From a virus, in the IMG/VR virus record IMGVR_UViG_3300024517_000019, positions 1 to 64,000 of that record: DNA of 64,000 nt, one strand, 5' to 3'. Every line of letters starts with the position of its first letter. Within the stretch, counting starts at the first letter, position 1. Below, in pieces: positions 17,244 through 24,617 of the stretch. A model generated the notes under the pieces. It was not told the origin of the DNA. It made no database searches and was given only the letters and a program-made list of their open reading frames with translations. The position numbers were made by a program, and so were the translations under genes.

Positions 17244-18811
17244 GTTGTGAACACCCTTCTTCCAACGCCCTGGTAAACCTCTAATCCAGCGACTGAATAC
17301 TCGTACGACCACTGCTGAGCTACTTCGTTGTTCATCAGTTTGAGGTAGATCGCGTGTCCCCTGACGTTAGGCCTGATGACCGGGTTGCGACCGGGGTACA
17401 CCATGGCTCGATACACCGGGTCCTGATTCAGGGCATGCTCTTCACTGTTTCCAGCATACACTTCGAACTCTACTGGAGAGGACTCGTCGTCAAGCACAAA
17501 GGTTATGTCCTTCAGCTGCTGACCTGCACCACCTTGTTGATTGATCGGCCCAAGTATCACGTAACTCTCAATGGCTTCACCGTCGTCGTCCTTGGCGTCT
17601 ACGTCGATCTTCCTGATCCTGCCATCTCGACCACCTAGCAGGATGTGACGGTCTGCTTCTGTGTCTCCGTCAAACAGCAGGGCTGCACCTGGGTCGAAGT
17701 TCGTGTTGGTGAACGAGTCAATGAACCAGGCCTCGTTACGAGCATCCCAGTAGTAGTGAGTCGTTGCTGCTGCTGTCAGTGGAGTCACAAAGAAATGGCA
17801 GCCTTGCGTCCTGTCGTCCCAGGCCGCACTGATGATCGTGTTGGCGACACTAACCTCAGCCAACCTCTCATCAATAGCTTCTGACGTGATCCGCTCAGGC
17901 TGACCTCCGGGGGCCATCCTGTAGATACCGCCACGACTGCCGTAGAAATAGATCCTGCCGATCGGATCTCTGCACCAAGGGGCACCAAAGGCCATGCCCA
18001 CAACGTCTGTGATTTGATCAATCCGACCACCAGCCATCGGGTCGTCTCGGAACATCTCGATGCTATGATCACCACCCATGATCAGGATGTCATCGCTGTA
18101 CGGGATCAGGCAGTTGACCACGTCACCGAACTTGCCTGCTTCGGCACTGGTCCCTGCTACCGCCTGTGTCTCAACCACCGTGGCTGGTGAGTAGTCGTAG
18201 TCCAGGGGGTTGCCTACTGCACTCATGAACCAGTTGGAGGCGTCTGTGGGAATACCACCCAAGACCACACGCCCACGCCAGGTGCAAGCCAGGCGAGCTT
18301 CATGACCACCGTCTGTTGGCAACGTCCCTGGTGATGCCGCCCAGGTAGCCAGGGTGTCAGTCGTCATCGTGTACTTGTTGTAGTTCGAACCATCCACGAA
18401 GTAGATCACACCGAACACCTGAGTCGCTGCGATGTACGGGGCTGCTGAGTCAATCGTGATGCTGCCTGTTGGCGTTGCCCAGGCTGACGGGGTGAATGTC
18501 TGGAACGTACCACCTGCAATGCCGATTCTCTTGTGTTCACGCACTGGCAGCGTCGTAGCGGTGTAGGCAGCGTCCTGACCTTGGATTGCTGAGAAGATGC
18601 ACTGGAACAGCTTCGAGCCAGATGTGTGCTGAGCTGTCAGGTACTTGGTTAACCCGGCTCGCTGAGAGCCTCGTGAACGCCCTGAGAGTGGATCGAAGGA
18701 CCGTACGTTCTTTAGATCCACGGAGGTGTCTGGTCGCTGTCCGTGGTAAGCGAAGCCTTCGTTTATCCCCTTGTACGGGAATCGTAGTTCAGCGTTGGAG
18801 CGACTTGGCAT
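17240..18811 (-). CDS. beta-propeller-like tail protein, T7 gp12-like nozzle candidate
   Basis: The 523-residue product is beta-rich with repeated short phrases such as GRIYFYGSRGGIYRM and GRVVLGGIP that recur at blade-like spacing. Length and position, just downstream of the gp11-like adaptor and two small genes, suit a tail nozzle or tail-tube protein of podoviruses, where such proteins have propeller domains. The opening part (VRSFDPLSGRSRGSQR) looks like that of other phage tail proteins. No enzymatic motif is visible. The assignment rests on context and general sequence character, not a confirmed family match. Confidence 0.6.
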   Translation of the reverse strand: MPSRSNAELRFPYKGINEGFAYHGQRPDTSVDLKNVRSFDPLSGRSRGSQRAGLTKYLTAQHTSGSKLFQCIFSAIQGQDAAYTATTLPVREHKRIGIAGGTFQTFTPSAWATPTGSITIDSAAPYIAATQVFGVIYFVDGSNYNKYTMTTDTLATWAASPGTLPTDGGHEARLACTWRGRVVLGGIPTDASNWFMSAVGNPLDYDYSPATVVETQAVAGTSAEAGKFGDVVNCLIPYSDDILIMGGDHSIEMFRDDPMAGGRIDQITDVVGMAFGAPWCRDPIGRIYFYGSRGGIYRMAPGGQPERITSEAIDERLAEVSVANTIISAAWDDRTQGCHFFVTPLTAAATTHYYWDARNEAWFIDSFTNTNFDPGAALLFDGDTEADRHILLGGRDGRIRKIDVDAKDDDGEAIESYVILGPINQQGGAGQQLKDITFVLDDESSPVEFEVYAGNSEEHALNQDPVYRAMVYPGRNPVIRPNVRGHAIYLKLMNNEVAQQWSYEYSVAGLEVYQGVGRRVFTT

Positions 18812-18826
18812 TTCATTGACTCGGCT

Positions 18827-19273
18827 CTATGCGATACCAGCGAAGATCAAGACCTGTCCGGCAGTACCGCTAATGTTCCTCGCCCTGATCGTGTTGATCG
18901 TATCAATCGTTCCACCACCGAAGTTCACTGTGTAGTTGGCGTACGAGATGTTGCTGGGGATCACGATCGGTGGCCCGAATACGCCAGCGACACTCGTTCC
19001 TGGTGAGTAGATCGTGTAAGCCACCTCGCCAAACGTGGCGTCGTCATCTGTCACCAGCTCAATGTGCATTGGGTAGTCAGACTTGATCGCTACAAGCTTG
19101 AAGGCACCCTGCAGCGTGCTGTCGTAGATCTTCTGAGTTGTGCTGGTAGCTACGTCAAACGTAGTGATGTACGGGTTATCTACAGCCGTGATGGTGTAGC
19201 TATCAGGATCGAATGAGTACCTCTGCCCGTTGGCTGAGATAAACGCACCGAAGTCGTAATAGAGGTTTCCCAT
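18827..19273 (-). CDS. small beta-rich virion-type protein
   Basis: The 148-residue product has no charged helices and many Thr/Val/Ile/Gly residues, a pattern common in phage decoration, stopper or fibre proteins. Its ATG overlaps the upstream stop by one base (TAATG). A gap of only 15 nt separates it from the propeller gene. I recognise no family. Confidence 0.75.
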   Translation of the reverse strand: MGNLYYDFGAFISANGQRYSFDPDSYTITAVDNPYITTFDVATSTTQKIYDSTLQGAFKLVAIKSDYPMHIELVTDDDATFGEVAYTIYSPGTSVAGVFGPPIVIPSNISYANYTVNFGGGTIDTINTIRARNISGTAGQVLIFAGIA

Positions 19274-19611
19274 TACCTGTATCCAATCTGTAGGCTACCA
19301 ACAATAGCACCACCGCCAGATGCGAGGGTGACTGTAATGTCTGAGCCCTTAGTAGCGTCCGTCAGTGGCTGGTTCCCAAACGACACGAACCCAGGCCCGG
19401 CTGCTGTAATGTCTACATCTACCAGCACGGTTCCTCCAAGGTCGATCTTCAGGTTTCCGCCTGTGGGGGCAGCACTGTAGCTATACCAAACCCAGTCAAT
19501 CACAGCGTACTCATCGTCAGGGACCGTGACAGACGCTATGGCTGCCGTAGCCGCTGCGGGCAGGTGCTGTTTGTTCTTGGTAAGCGAATGCGTATTCGGT
19601 AGCGTGAACAT
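19273..19611 (-). CDS. small beta-rich virion-type protein
   Basis: The 112-residue product starts at ATG 19611, directly after the adaptor gene. It is rich in Ala, Gly, Thr and Val with no cysteines, and its C-terminal half (VDVDITAAGPGFVSFG) suggests a beta sandwich. Position between adaptor and tail propeller suggests a head-tail completion or tail accessory protein. No family is recognised. Confidence 0.7.
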   Translation of the reverse strand: MFTLPNTHSLTKNKQHLPAAATAAIASVTVPDDEYAVIDWVWYSYSAAPTGGNLKIDLGGTVLVDVDITAAGPGFVSFGNQPLTDATKGSDITVTLASGGGAIVGSLQIGYR

Positions 19612-19613
19612 GA

Positions 19614-20393
19614 TTAGGGTCCGTTGTATTCCGTGCCATCGTAAGTGACGATGTGATTGTCGAGCACGTAGCGACTGCCCCTGAGGCCGTCACCACGGTT
19701 ACTGTTGTAGCCAACCTTGATTCCACGTACCTTCTGAGCGTCGATCGCTACTGCTGCCTCAAGCTTCTCTGCGAAGTCCTGGGTCATTGACCCCTTCTCA
19801 CCGTTGATCTTCAGCTCTGCTGCTGACAGGCAACTGGACAGGATCAACTCACCCATCTCAGGGCCGCCGTACGGGAAGGGCCTCTCTTCACTGAGCATTC
19901 TGGGGATGACTCGCATCGGCCCCTTTAGCTTGTACGTCTGATCTGGCTTGGGCCATACCAACAGGTAGTGAAGCTGACTGCCACCGCCATCGTGCTTCCT
20001 GGGGGCGACTCCGAACTTCTGGGGGTAGCCAGTCGTTGTGGTCTGATTGTTCTCTCGCAGGTACATGATCTGCTGAGGGTTCACCTGATCCAACTGGAAC
20101 CAGCTATTGTCATCCTTGCTGTAGCTGAGCTTGTCCTCGAAGCTGCCGAAGTCGTCTGGCAGGTCGTAGTCGTCCTGGTCTGCCGTAACCACGATCTCAC
20201 GGTACGGTTTCAGGAAGCTCCACTTGTGCTGGTTACTGGGCCAGTATGCCTGACTGCAACCACTTCTGATGCAGTCGTCTACATCAGTCTTCTCGTCAGG
20301 GGTGAATCTTGAGGGCTCACGTCGGTAGCCGATCGAACGACCGATCTCCCGGCGTAGGCTGGTGTAGTCAATTGCTAACGTGTGGTCAGACAT
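19614..20393 (-). CDS. head-to-tail adaptor, T7 gp11-like (tail tubular protein A)
   Basis: The 259-residue product has the look of the podovirus adaptor family. There is an N-terminal helical bundle, a YREIVVTADQDDYDLPDDFG motif that matches the conserved 'polar strand then LP-DFG' feature, a beta region, and a helical C-terminus whose final part holds ANL-like capsid-contact helices. Length (about 200-260 residues) fits the family. In the virion this ring would sit under the portal and bind the tail nozzle. The start follows AGGTGAGC at good spacing. Confidence 0.75.
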   Translation of the reverse strand: MSDHTLAIDYTSLRREIGRSIGYRREPSRFTPDEKTDVDDCIRSGCSQAYWPSNQHKWSFLKPYREIVVTADQDDYDLPDDFGSFEDKLSYSKDDNSWFQLDQVNPQQIMYLRENNQTTTTGYPQKFGVAPRKHDGGGSQLHYLLVWPKPDQTYKLKGPMRVIPRMLSEERPFPYGGPEMGELILSSCLSAAELKINGEKGSMTQDFAEKLEAAVAIDAQKVRGIKVGYNSNRGDGLRGSRYVLDNHIVTYDGTEYNGP

Positions 20394-20400
20394 TGCTCAC

Positions 20401-20859
20401 CTAGTAAGGGATCTCTTCGTACAGGCTGACCTTGTTCAGGGCGATGGTTCGTTCATCCACATGGCCCTCGATCAATACAACAACCGACTTGCCTGTGTGG
20501 CGAATGATCTTGGCTGCGTGAAGCTTGTCTCGGTACATCACTTCAACCATGTCATCAGGACCGAGCTTCTTGATCGCTGCGATCATCTCCTCTTCTTCCT
20601 CTTCCTTCGTGTACTCAGCTTCTACCTCAGCGATCGTACGGTCTGTCTTGTAGGTGAAGACCAGCATGAAGATCTTGTCCAGCTCCAGCGGGCTGGTGAC
20701 CCCTACGCCCATCTTGGTGACGATCCGCCTCATCGCCCAGTACATGTCCACCAGGGCGTCAGGCAGACGCTTGGTGTCATCGTAAGCACCCTGACCCAGA
20801 GCGACCTTGATGTTCATCACATCTTCGTCGGGCATGCTGTCTTGGTCTCGCTTAGCCAT
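20401..20859 (-). CDS. unknown acidic protein in virion block
   Basis: The 152-residue product starts at ATG 20859 after AAGGAAAC. It is mainly helical at the N-terminus, with a run of six glutamates near residue 90, and ends in a small beta domain (MVEVMYRDKLHAAKIIRH). It lies between the adaptor and the 277-residue surface-type protein. Its 5' leader carries interleaved inverted repeats that could hide the ribosome site. Function is unknown. Confidence 0.75.
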   Translation of the reverse strand: MAKRDQDSMPDEDVMNIKVALGQGAYDDTKRLPDALVDMYWAMRRIVTKMGVGVTSPLELDKIFMLVFTYKTDRTIAEVEAEYTKEEEEEEMIAAIKKLGPDDMVEVMYRDKLHAAKIIRHTGKSVVVLIEGHVDERTIALNKVSLYEEIPY

Positions 20860-20870
20860 GTTGTTTCCTT

Positions 20871-20931
20871 AGCCTTCTCGTTGATCAAAGGAAGAACCGG
20901 ACGCCGGGTGACAATCGAGAAGGCTGTCACC
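20871..20931 (-). promoter_or_regulatory. interleaved inverted repeats in leader (possible pseudoknot)
   Basis: Two inverted repeats interlock: AGCCTTCTCG (20871-20880) with CGAGAAGGCT (20916-20925), and GGTGACA (20907-20913) with TGTCACC (20925-20931). On the minus-strand transcript, the loop of the second hairpin can pair with CGAGAAGGCT, which lies immediately before the AAGGAAAC ribosome site of the 152-residue gene. The order A-B-A'-B' is that of a pseudoknot. The 92-nt gap also contains AGAACCGGACGCC (20893-20905), which recurs at 24185. Confidence 0.5.
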
Positions 20932-20951
20932 ACGACGCCGATCCTTGTTCG

Positions 20952-21785
20952 CTACATCTCTTGGGCGATAGCCACCCAGTCGAGGTCAACCGTCACGGCT
21001 GTGCCGGTTCCGCCGATACCCATGACAAAGCCCATTTCCTGTTCGTCAGGGAACGTGGCAGCTGCCATGTTGGTGGCGGTAATACGAGCGTCCGATTGCT
21101 CGGCACCGTCCACGTAGAACTTGATGCGTTCAGCAACCGGGTCGGTGGGTCGATAGATCCAACCCAGCTTGTACCAAGTGGCAGCAACCAGGGTGAACAC
21201 GTCTGAGGTGTTATCGAGAGTTTGACCACTGGTCTTGTACTCGACATCCAAGGCGTTGCCATCGTCTTCATGGACTGCGAAGCCAATGAAGTCCTTGTCG
21301 ATGACTGCACCGCCAGCGTCAACGAAGAAGCTGTCAGCAATTGAACCTTCTTCCATCATTCCGACGAAGAGGTTGTAGTTGTCAGCTACAAGCGTGACAC
21401 GGACCCTGGCTTCCATCATGCAGACCTTGTCCGTGCCTGCGGTTGTGACACCACGGGACGGCTGGATCTGTACGCTGGTCGTAGAGCCAAGCTGAATGGA
21501 CGCACTGTCGTTGTCCGTCGTGTCCAAGGTCAGCCTCAGCACACCATCAACCTCTGTCGCCAGGGGCAAGATGGTTGCACCAGTGTCTTCATAGCTACGC
21601 CAGCTGCCAGACTCACCGTAGTAAGTTCCGACGTTACTGGAGACCGAGCCGTCCCAGGTAGCGAAGTCTTCTTGGTACAGCTTGAACTCTTGAGGCTTGT
21701 AGTGCCTCCAGATCTCAGCAGACGGGTCTTTCTTGGTCGATCCGCCAGCGAGCCGTACTCGTTCTTGAAATGGGTTTCCCAACAT
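20952..21785 (-). CDS. concanavalin-like beta-sandwich protein, capsid surface or fibre candidate
   Basis: The 277-residue product has a short charged N-terminus and then a long beta-rich region with GESGSWRSYEDTGATILPL, TWYKLGWIYRP and IKFYVDGAEQ phrases. These are typical of LamG/concanavalin-like jelly rolls in phage head fibres and decoration proteins. It follows the major capsid gene after an intergenic terminator and starts after AAGGAAG. Carbohydrate or capsid binding is inference; no catalytic site is evident. Confidence 0.6.
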   Translation of the reverse strand: MLGNPFQERVRLAGGSTKKDPSAEIWRHYKPQEFKLYQEDFATWDGSVSSNVGTYYGESGSWRSYEDTGATILPLATEVDGVLRLTLDTTDNDSASIQLGSTTSVQIQPSRGVTTAGTDKVCMMEARVRVTLVADNYNLFVGMMEEGSIADSFFVDAGGAVIDKDFIGFAVHEDDGNALDVEYKTSGQTLDNTSDVFTLVAATWYKLGWIYRPTDPVAERIKFYVDGAEQSDARITATNMAAATFPDEQEMGFVMGIGGTGTAVTVDLDWVAIAQEM

Positions 21786-21898
21786 AATGCTTCCTTGTTC
21801 TTCCGAGGTAAGGGATGATTTTCCTGAGCCCCCCCAGGTCTATTTAGCCATTACTCTGAGGGACTCTAAAGCCCTGAGAGCTGACAGGGGATATTCCC

Positions 21899-21935
21899 AA
21901 AAAGCTGACCTGCAGGATCTCTCCTACAGGTCAGC
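21899..21935 (-). terminator. Rho-independent terminator after major capsid gene
   Basis: On the minus strand the stem GCTGACCTG / CAGGTCAGC is followed by TTTTTGGG. It lies 10 nt past the stop of the capsid gene and would cap the capsid transcript, giving separate expression of the genes beyond it. The remaining gap to 21786 has no gene. Confidence 0.85.
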
Positions 21936-21945
21936 CTGTGGAAGG

Positions 21946-22983
21946 CTACACCTTGTAAATCACTGCATTAGCCCGACGGTTAATGCAAATGAAGTTGTAC
22001 GTCAGGTACACGAAGCACTCGAACAGGTTCGGTTGCTGCGGTGCCCGCATGGGCTCCATTTCTCGCAGGTTGTCACCACGCAGGATTGCGGGATAGAACG
22101 TGCGATGGTTGAGCATGTAAATCGGATTGTCAGTGTCAGTGTCAAGGTAAGGCACCCATACGCAGGGGTGACCCTTGAACACCATCTGACCGTCCATGCT
22201 TGCCAGGTCTTTGCCGAGGTTATCGTTCTGCGATTCGCCGAGGTCTTCCATCTCTTGGATGGAGGTCTCGTTCATGTACAGGCGATAACTCTCACCCTTG
22301 TTGCCACGATACTCAGGGATCGTGACCGGGCTCTTAAACCTGATCTTCCGGTGGGCGGTTCGGAGATCACGGATACCGTCGTCCTTGCTCAAGGCTCCAC
22401 CGTACGTGGAGGAGTAGTTCTTGAAGTTAGGACTGGTTGTCAGGCTGACGCCACCAACGGTCGTGTGACCAGTGGGGGCTCCACCCGTGAAACCGGTGGT
22501 CGGATTCTTGACGATCCAGTAGGGAACGCCGTAGGGATCGACCGTGTCGGTACTCGAAGGAGAGTTCCAGGAACGCTCTTCGATCTCGTCTACCAGGTCG
22601 ATCATCGCATCAGCTCGGCGAGCTTCAATCGTGTTAACGATTGCACTGCCTCGACGGTTCTGAAGGATGTCCGATCGGTACTCGAATGCCCAGGACGTTT
22701 CTGCGTAAACCCAGTCAACTCGAACCTGCTTGAGAATCTCAGGCACATTCGCTTTGGCTGTGTCGTACAGACCTACGTGCTTGGCTGCACCGGAAAGCTT
22801 GTTGAGAAGATTCCTCTGGATGCCCTTGCCATCCTGAATCATCACCTTCTCTTTTTTGAACCACTTCGGAACAACTTCATAGTCCTGTAAGGGCTGAGCG
22901 ATGTTCTCGAAGTTCAACGGACCCAGGTCGTCCAGCGTTGCTGTGACCAGATCCGCAATATCGGGTGAGCGTAGTTGAGCCAT
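21946..22983 (-). CDS. major capsid protein
   Basis: The 345-residue product has the layout of an HK97-fold capsid protein: an N-terminal helical arm (TLDDLGPLNFENIAQPL), a spine-helix region near residues 115-145 (NTIEARRADAMIDLVDEIEERSW), and a beta-rich C-terminal half ending NAVIYKV. It follows the scaffold gene and is flanked by its own terminator, as expected for a highly expressed gene. ATG 22983 sits six bases after TAGGAG; an in-frame TTG two codons upstream lies inside that spacing and is rejected. Confidence 0.85.
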   Translation of the reverse strand: MAQLRSPDIADLVTATLDDLGPLNFENIAQPLQDYEVVPKWFKKEKVMIQDGKGIQRNLLNKLSGAAKHVGLYDTAKANVPEILKQVRVDWVYAETSWAFEYRSDILQNRRGSAIVNTIEARRADAMIDLVDEIEERSWNSPSSTDTVDPYGVPYWIVKNPTTGFTGGAPTGHTTVGGVSLTTSPNFKNYSSTYGGALSKDDGIRDLRTAHRKIRFKSPVTIPEYRGNKGESYRLYMNETSIQEMEDLGESQNDNLGKDLASMDGQMVFKGHPCVWVPYLDTDTDNPIYMLNHRTFYPAILRGDNLREMEPMRAPQQPNLFECFVYLTYNFICINRRANAVIYKV

Positions 22984-23016
22984 TGTCAACTCCTATATGT
23001 GACACGTGGCCGCTGT

Positions 23017-24060
23017 CTACTCTTGGTCGTAGTCGTAGCCTGACGAACGCAGTTGAGCATTCCACCTGGCGGCAGCTGAATCAGCCCCTTTGGCCGGCTT
23101 GGCTGTACCGGTAGGTCTCTGCCTTCGCTTCGGCTGCTTCTTCAGGCCCTGAGTAGCACCTTGTTGAGCGGCTTGTTGCATTTGTTGAGGGAACACCATG
23201 TAAGCTGCTGTCTTGGCTAACTCTGCCCGTGGCGGTGGATTCGAACCCATGCGGAGATACTGATTTCTCAGCTCCTCTGCACGGCCTACGACCATCGACA
23301 TGTTGTTGTAGGCAGGTGTGCCTGGATGTGCAGCTGAAGGATTCTCGCCAAACAGATGGGTGTAGTTGCCTCCGAGGCTACCGAGAGACTCGGCATACTC
23401 CTTGGCACCCTGCTGGTTGGTTTGATTCTGAACTTGCGATTGCAGGTCAGTCGTGTACTGCGACAGTTGCTGGAGGTAAGAGAAGTTCTGGTCCAGCTGC
23501 TGCTCGTAGTTCTTCTGCATTGCAAGCTGTTGAGCATACACATGATCGTTGATGGCCTGGAACTGAGCGATCACAGAAGGATCGGTCACATCAGGGTCAA
23601 AGTTCATCTGCAGTTTCTCAACTGCGAAGGGGTCAACCTTCGGGTCAACAAACTGCTGTTGACCTGCCTGCTGATTATTCGAAGCAGGCTGCTGTTGGCC
23701 CCAGTTCTGCTGCTGATATCCTGCAGCTTGTTGAGGTAGCATTGCAGCCGACTGCTGGGCAATCGCCTGCTCCAAGACCTCTGGGGAACCCATGGCTCGT
23801 GCGGCTTCAGCTGTGTAGCCGTAAGCCTGAGCCCGTGACAGAACGTCAGGGGTGAATGAATCACCGCCTGGGTCTGTCTCATCACCACTCGGTGGATCTA
23901 ATGTATCGTCGTCACGTTCAGCGGGCTCGACCTCGTCATTGCGAGTGAGCCCCTGGCCAACGTGGTATTCAGACTCCTTCGGCTGCGGTTGGCCACTATC
24001 AAGGCCTGCAGCATCGAGGGCGTCTTGCTGTTCCTGTAGTCCCATTTCACCTGTAGACAT
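23017..24060 (-). CDS. scaffolding protein
   Basis: I choose ATG 24060 (MSTGEMGLQEQQ) behind CAGGAG; the open frame continues upstream through a terminator and is not credible there. The 347-residue product has an acidic, Asp/Glu/Pro-rich N-terminal third, a Gln-rich helical middle (about residues 100-260) and a basic C-terminal tail (KKQPKRRQRPTGTAKPAK). Acidic and helical with a basic capsid-binding tail is the normal plan of scaffold proteins, and the major capsid gene is next. Confidence 0.8.
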   Translation of the reverse strand: MSTGEMGLQEQQDALDAAGLDSGQPQPKESEYHVGQGLTRNDEVEPAERDDDTLDPPSGDETDPGGDSFTPDVLSRAQAYGYTAEAARAMGSPEVLEQAIAQQSAAMLPQQAAGYQQQNWGQQQPASNNQQAGQQQFVDPKVDPFAVEKLQMNFDPDVTDPSVIAQFQAINDHVYAQQLAMQKNYEQQLDQNFSYLQQLSQYTTDLQSQVQNQTNQQGAKEYAESLGSLGGNYTHLFGENPSAAHPGTPAYNNMSMVVGRAEELRNQYLRMGSNPPPRAELAKTAAYMVFPQQMQQAAQQGATQGLKKQPKRRQRPTGTAKPAKGADSAAARWNAQLRSSGYDYDQE

Positions 24061-24085
24061 TGACTTTCTCCTGGCAGCCTTCTCA

Positions 24086-24125
24086 ATAAAAAAGGAGGAC
24101 CTAGCGTTTAAGCTCGGCCCTCCTT
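24086..24125 (-). terminator. Rho-independent terminator or attenuator before scaffold
   Basis: On the minus strand AGGAGG-GCC-GAGC pairs with GCT-AGG-TCCTCCT and is followed by TTTTTTATTG. It lies between the 112-residue gene and the scaffold start at 24060. It would end the portal-side transcript, so scaffold and capsid may need their own promoter or readthrough. Confidence 0.8.
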
Positions 24126-24265
24126 GATGAGGCCAGGCAGTCAAGGTCCTGCTCGTCCTGAGCTAGGCAACCTCGCCTTCGCCGAGAACCGGACGCCTAT
24201 CACGTTCGGTCCTCCACAGTGAAAGACTATGCGATCACCACATGTCTCGTCTAGTCTTTTGGTTC
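24126..24265 (-). promoter_or_regulatory. intergenic region with repeated AGAACCGGACGCC motif
   Basis: This 140-nt gap holds no gene. It carries AGAACCGGACGCC at 24185-24197, identical to 20893-20905 in the other large gap of the virion block. Both copies lie just upstream, in minus-strand terms, of a separately terminated unit. A late promoter or operator is possible; no clear -35/-10 pair is seen. Confidence 0.35.
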
Positions 24266-24604
24266 TTAGGGATCGCTGTATCCACCATTTCTGTCGAGCA
24301 GGCCAACCGCTCTGACGTAGTCACGCCTGTGGCCTTTGGAGCGGAACACAGCGTCACCTTCGTGGTCGAAGTCTGTTGGGATACCCATGTCAATCGAGGT
24401 CTGAATGGCCTGCTCTCGCTGGTCAGGGTTGACTCCAGACCGGTCTGATGTCATCGGGTAAGTGGATTGCAGCCTGATGCCGCTCACACCCACCAGCTTG
24501 TACCCTTTGTCAACGCACCAGGCCTTCTGCTTCTTGCTGAGCTTACTGGGATCTGTAGTCTCAACCTCTTTGCCATCGATGTATACGAATGTTCGCTTAG
24601 GCAC
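24266..24604 (-). CDS. unknown small protein between portal and scaffold
   Basis: The 112-residue product starts at GTG 24604, seven bases after AGGAG. It is basic and hydrophilic with one short beta hairpin at the N-terminus (TFVYIDGKEVE). It ends with RRDYVRAVGLLDRNGGYSDP. Its place between portal and scaffold suggests a head-assembly accessory protein. No family is recognised. Confidence 0.7.
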   Translation of the reverse strand: MPKRTFVYIDGKEVETTDPSKLSKKQKAWCVDKGYKLVGVSGIRLQSTYPMTSDRSGVNPDQREQAIQTSIDMGIPTDFDHEGDAVFRSKGHRRDYVRAVGLLDRNGGYSDP

Positions 24605-24617
24605 GTCTCACTCCTGG

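Noticed and set aside
20380-21117. 245-residue plus-strand frame
   Set aside because: It is antisense to two virion genes and spans their intergenic hairpins.
21787-22890. 367-residue plus-strand frame
   Set aside because: It is antisense to the major capsid gene, crosses its terminator, and has no ribosome site.
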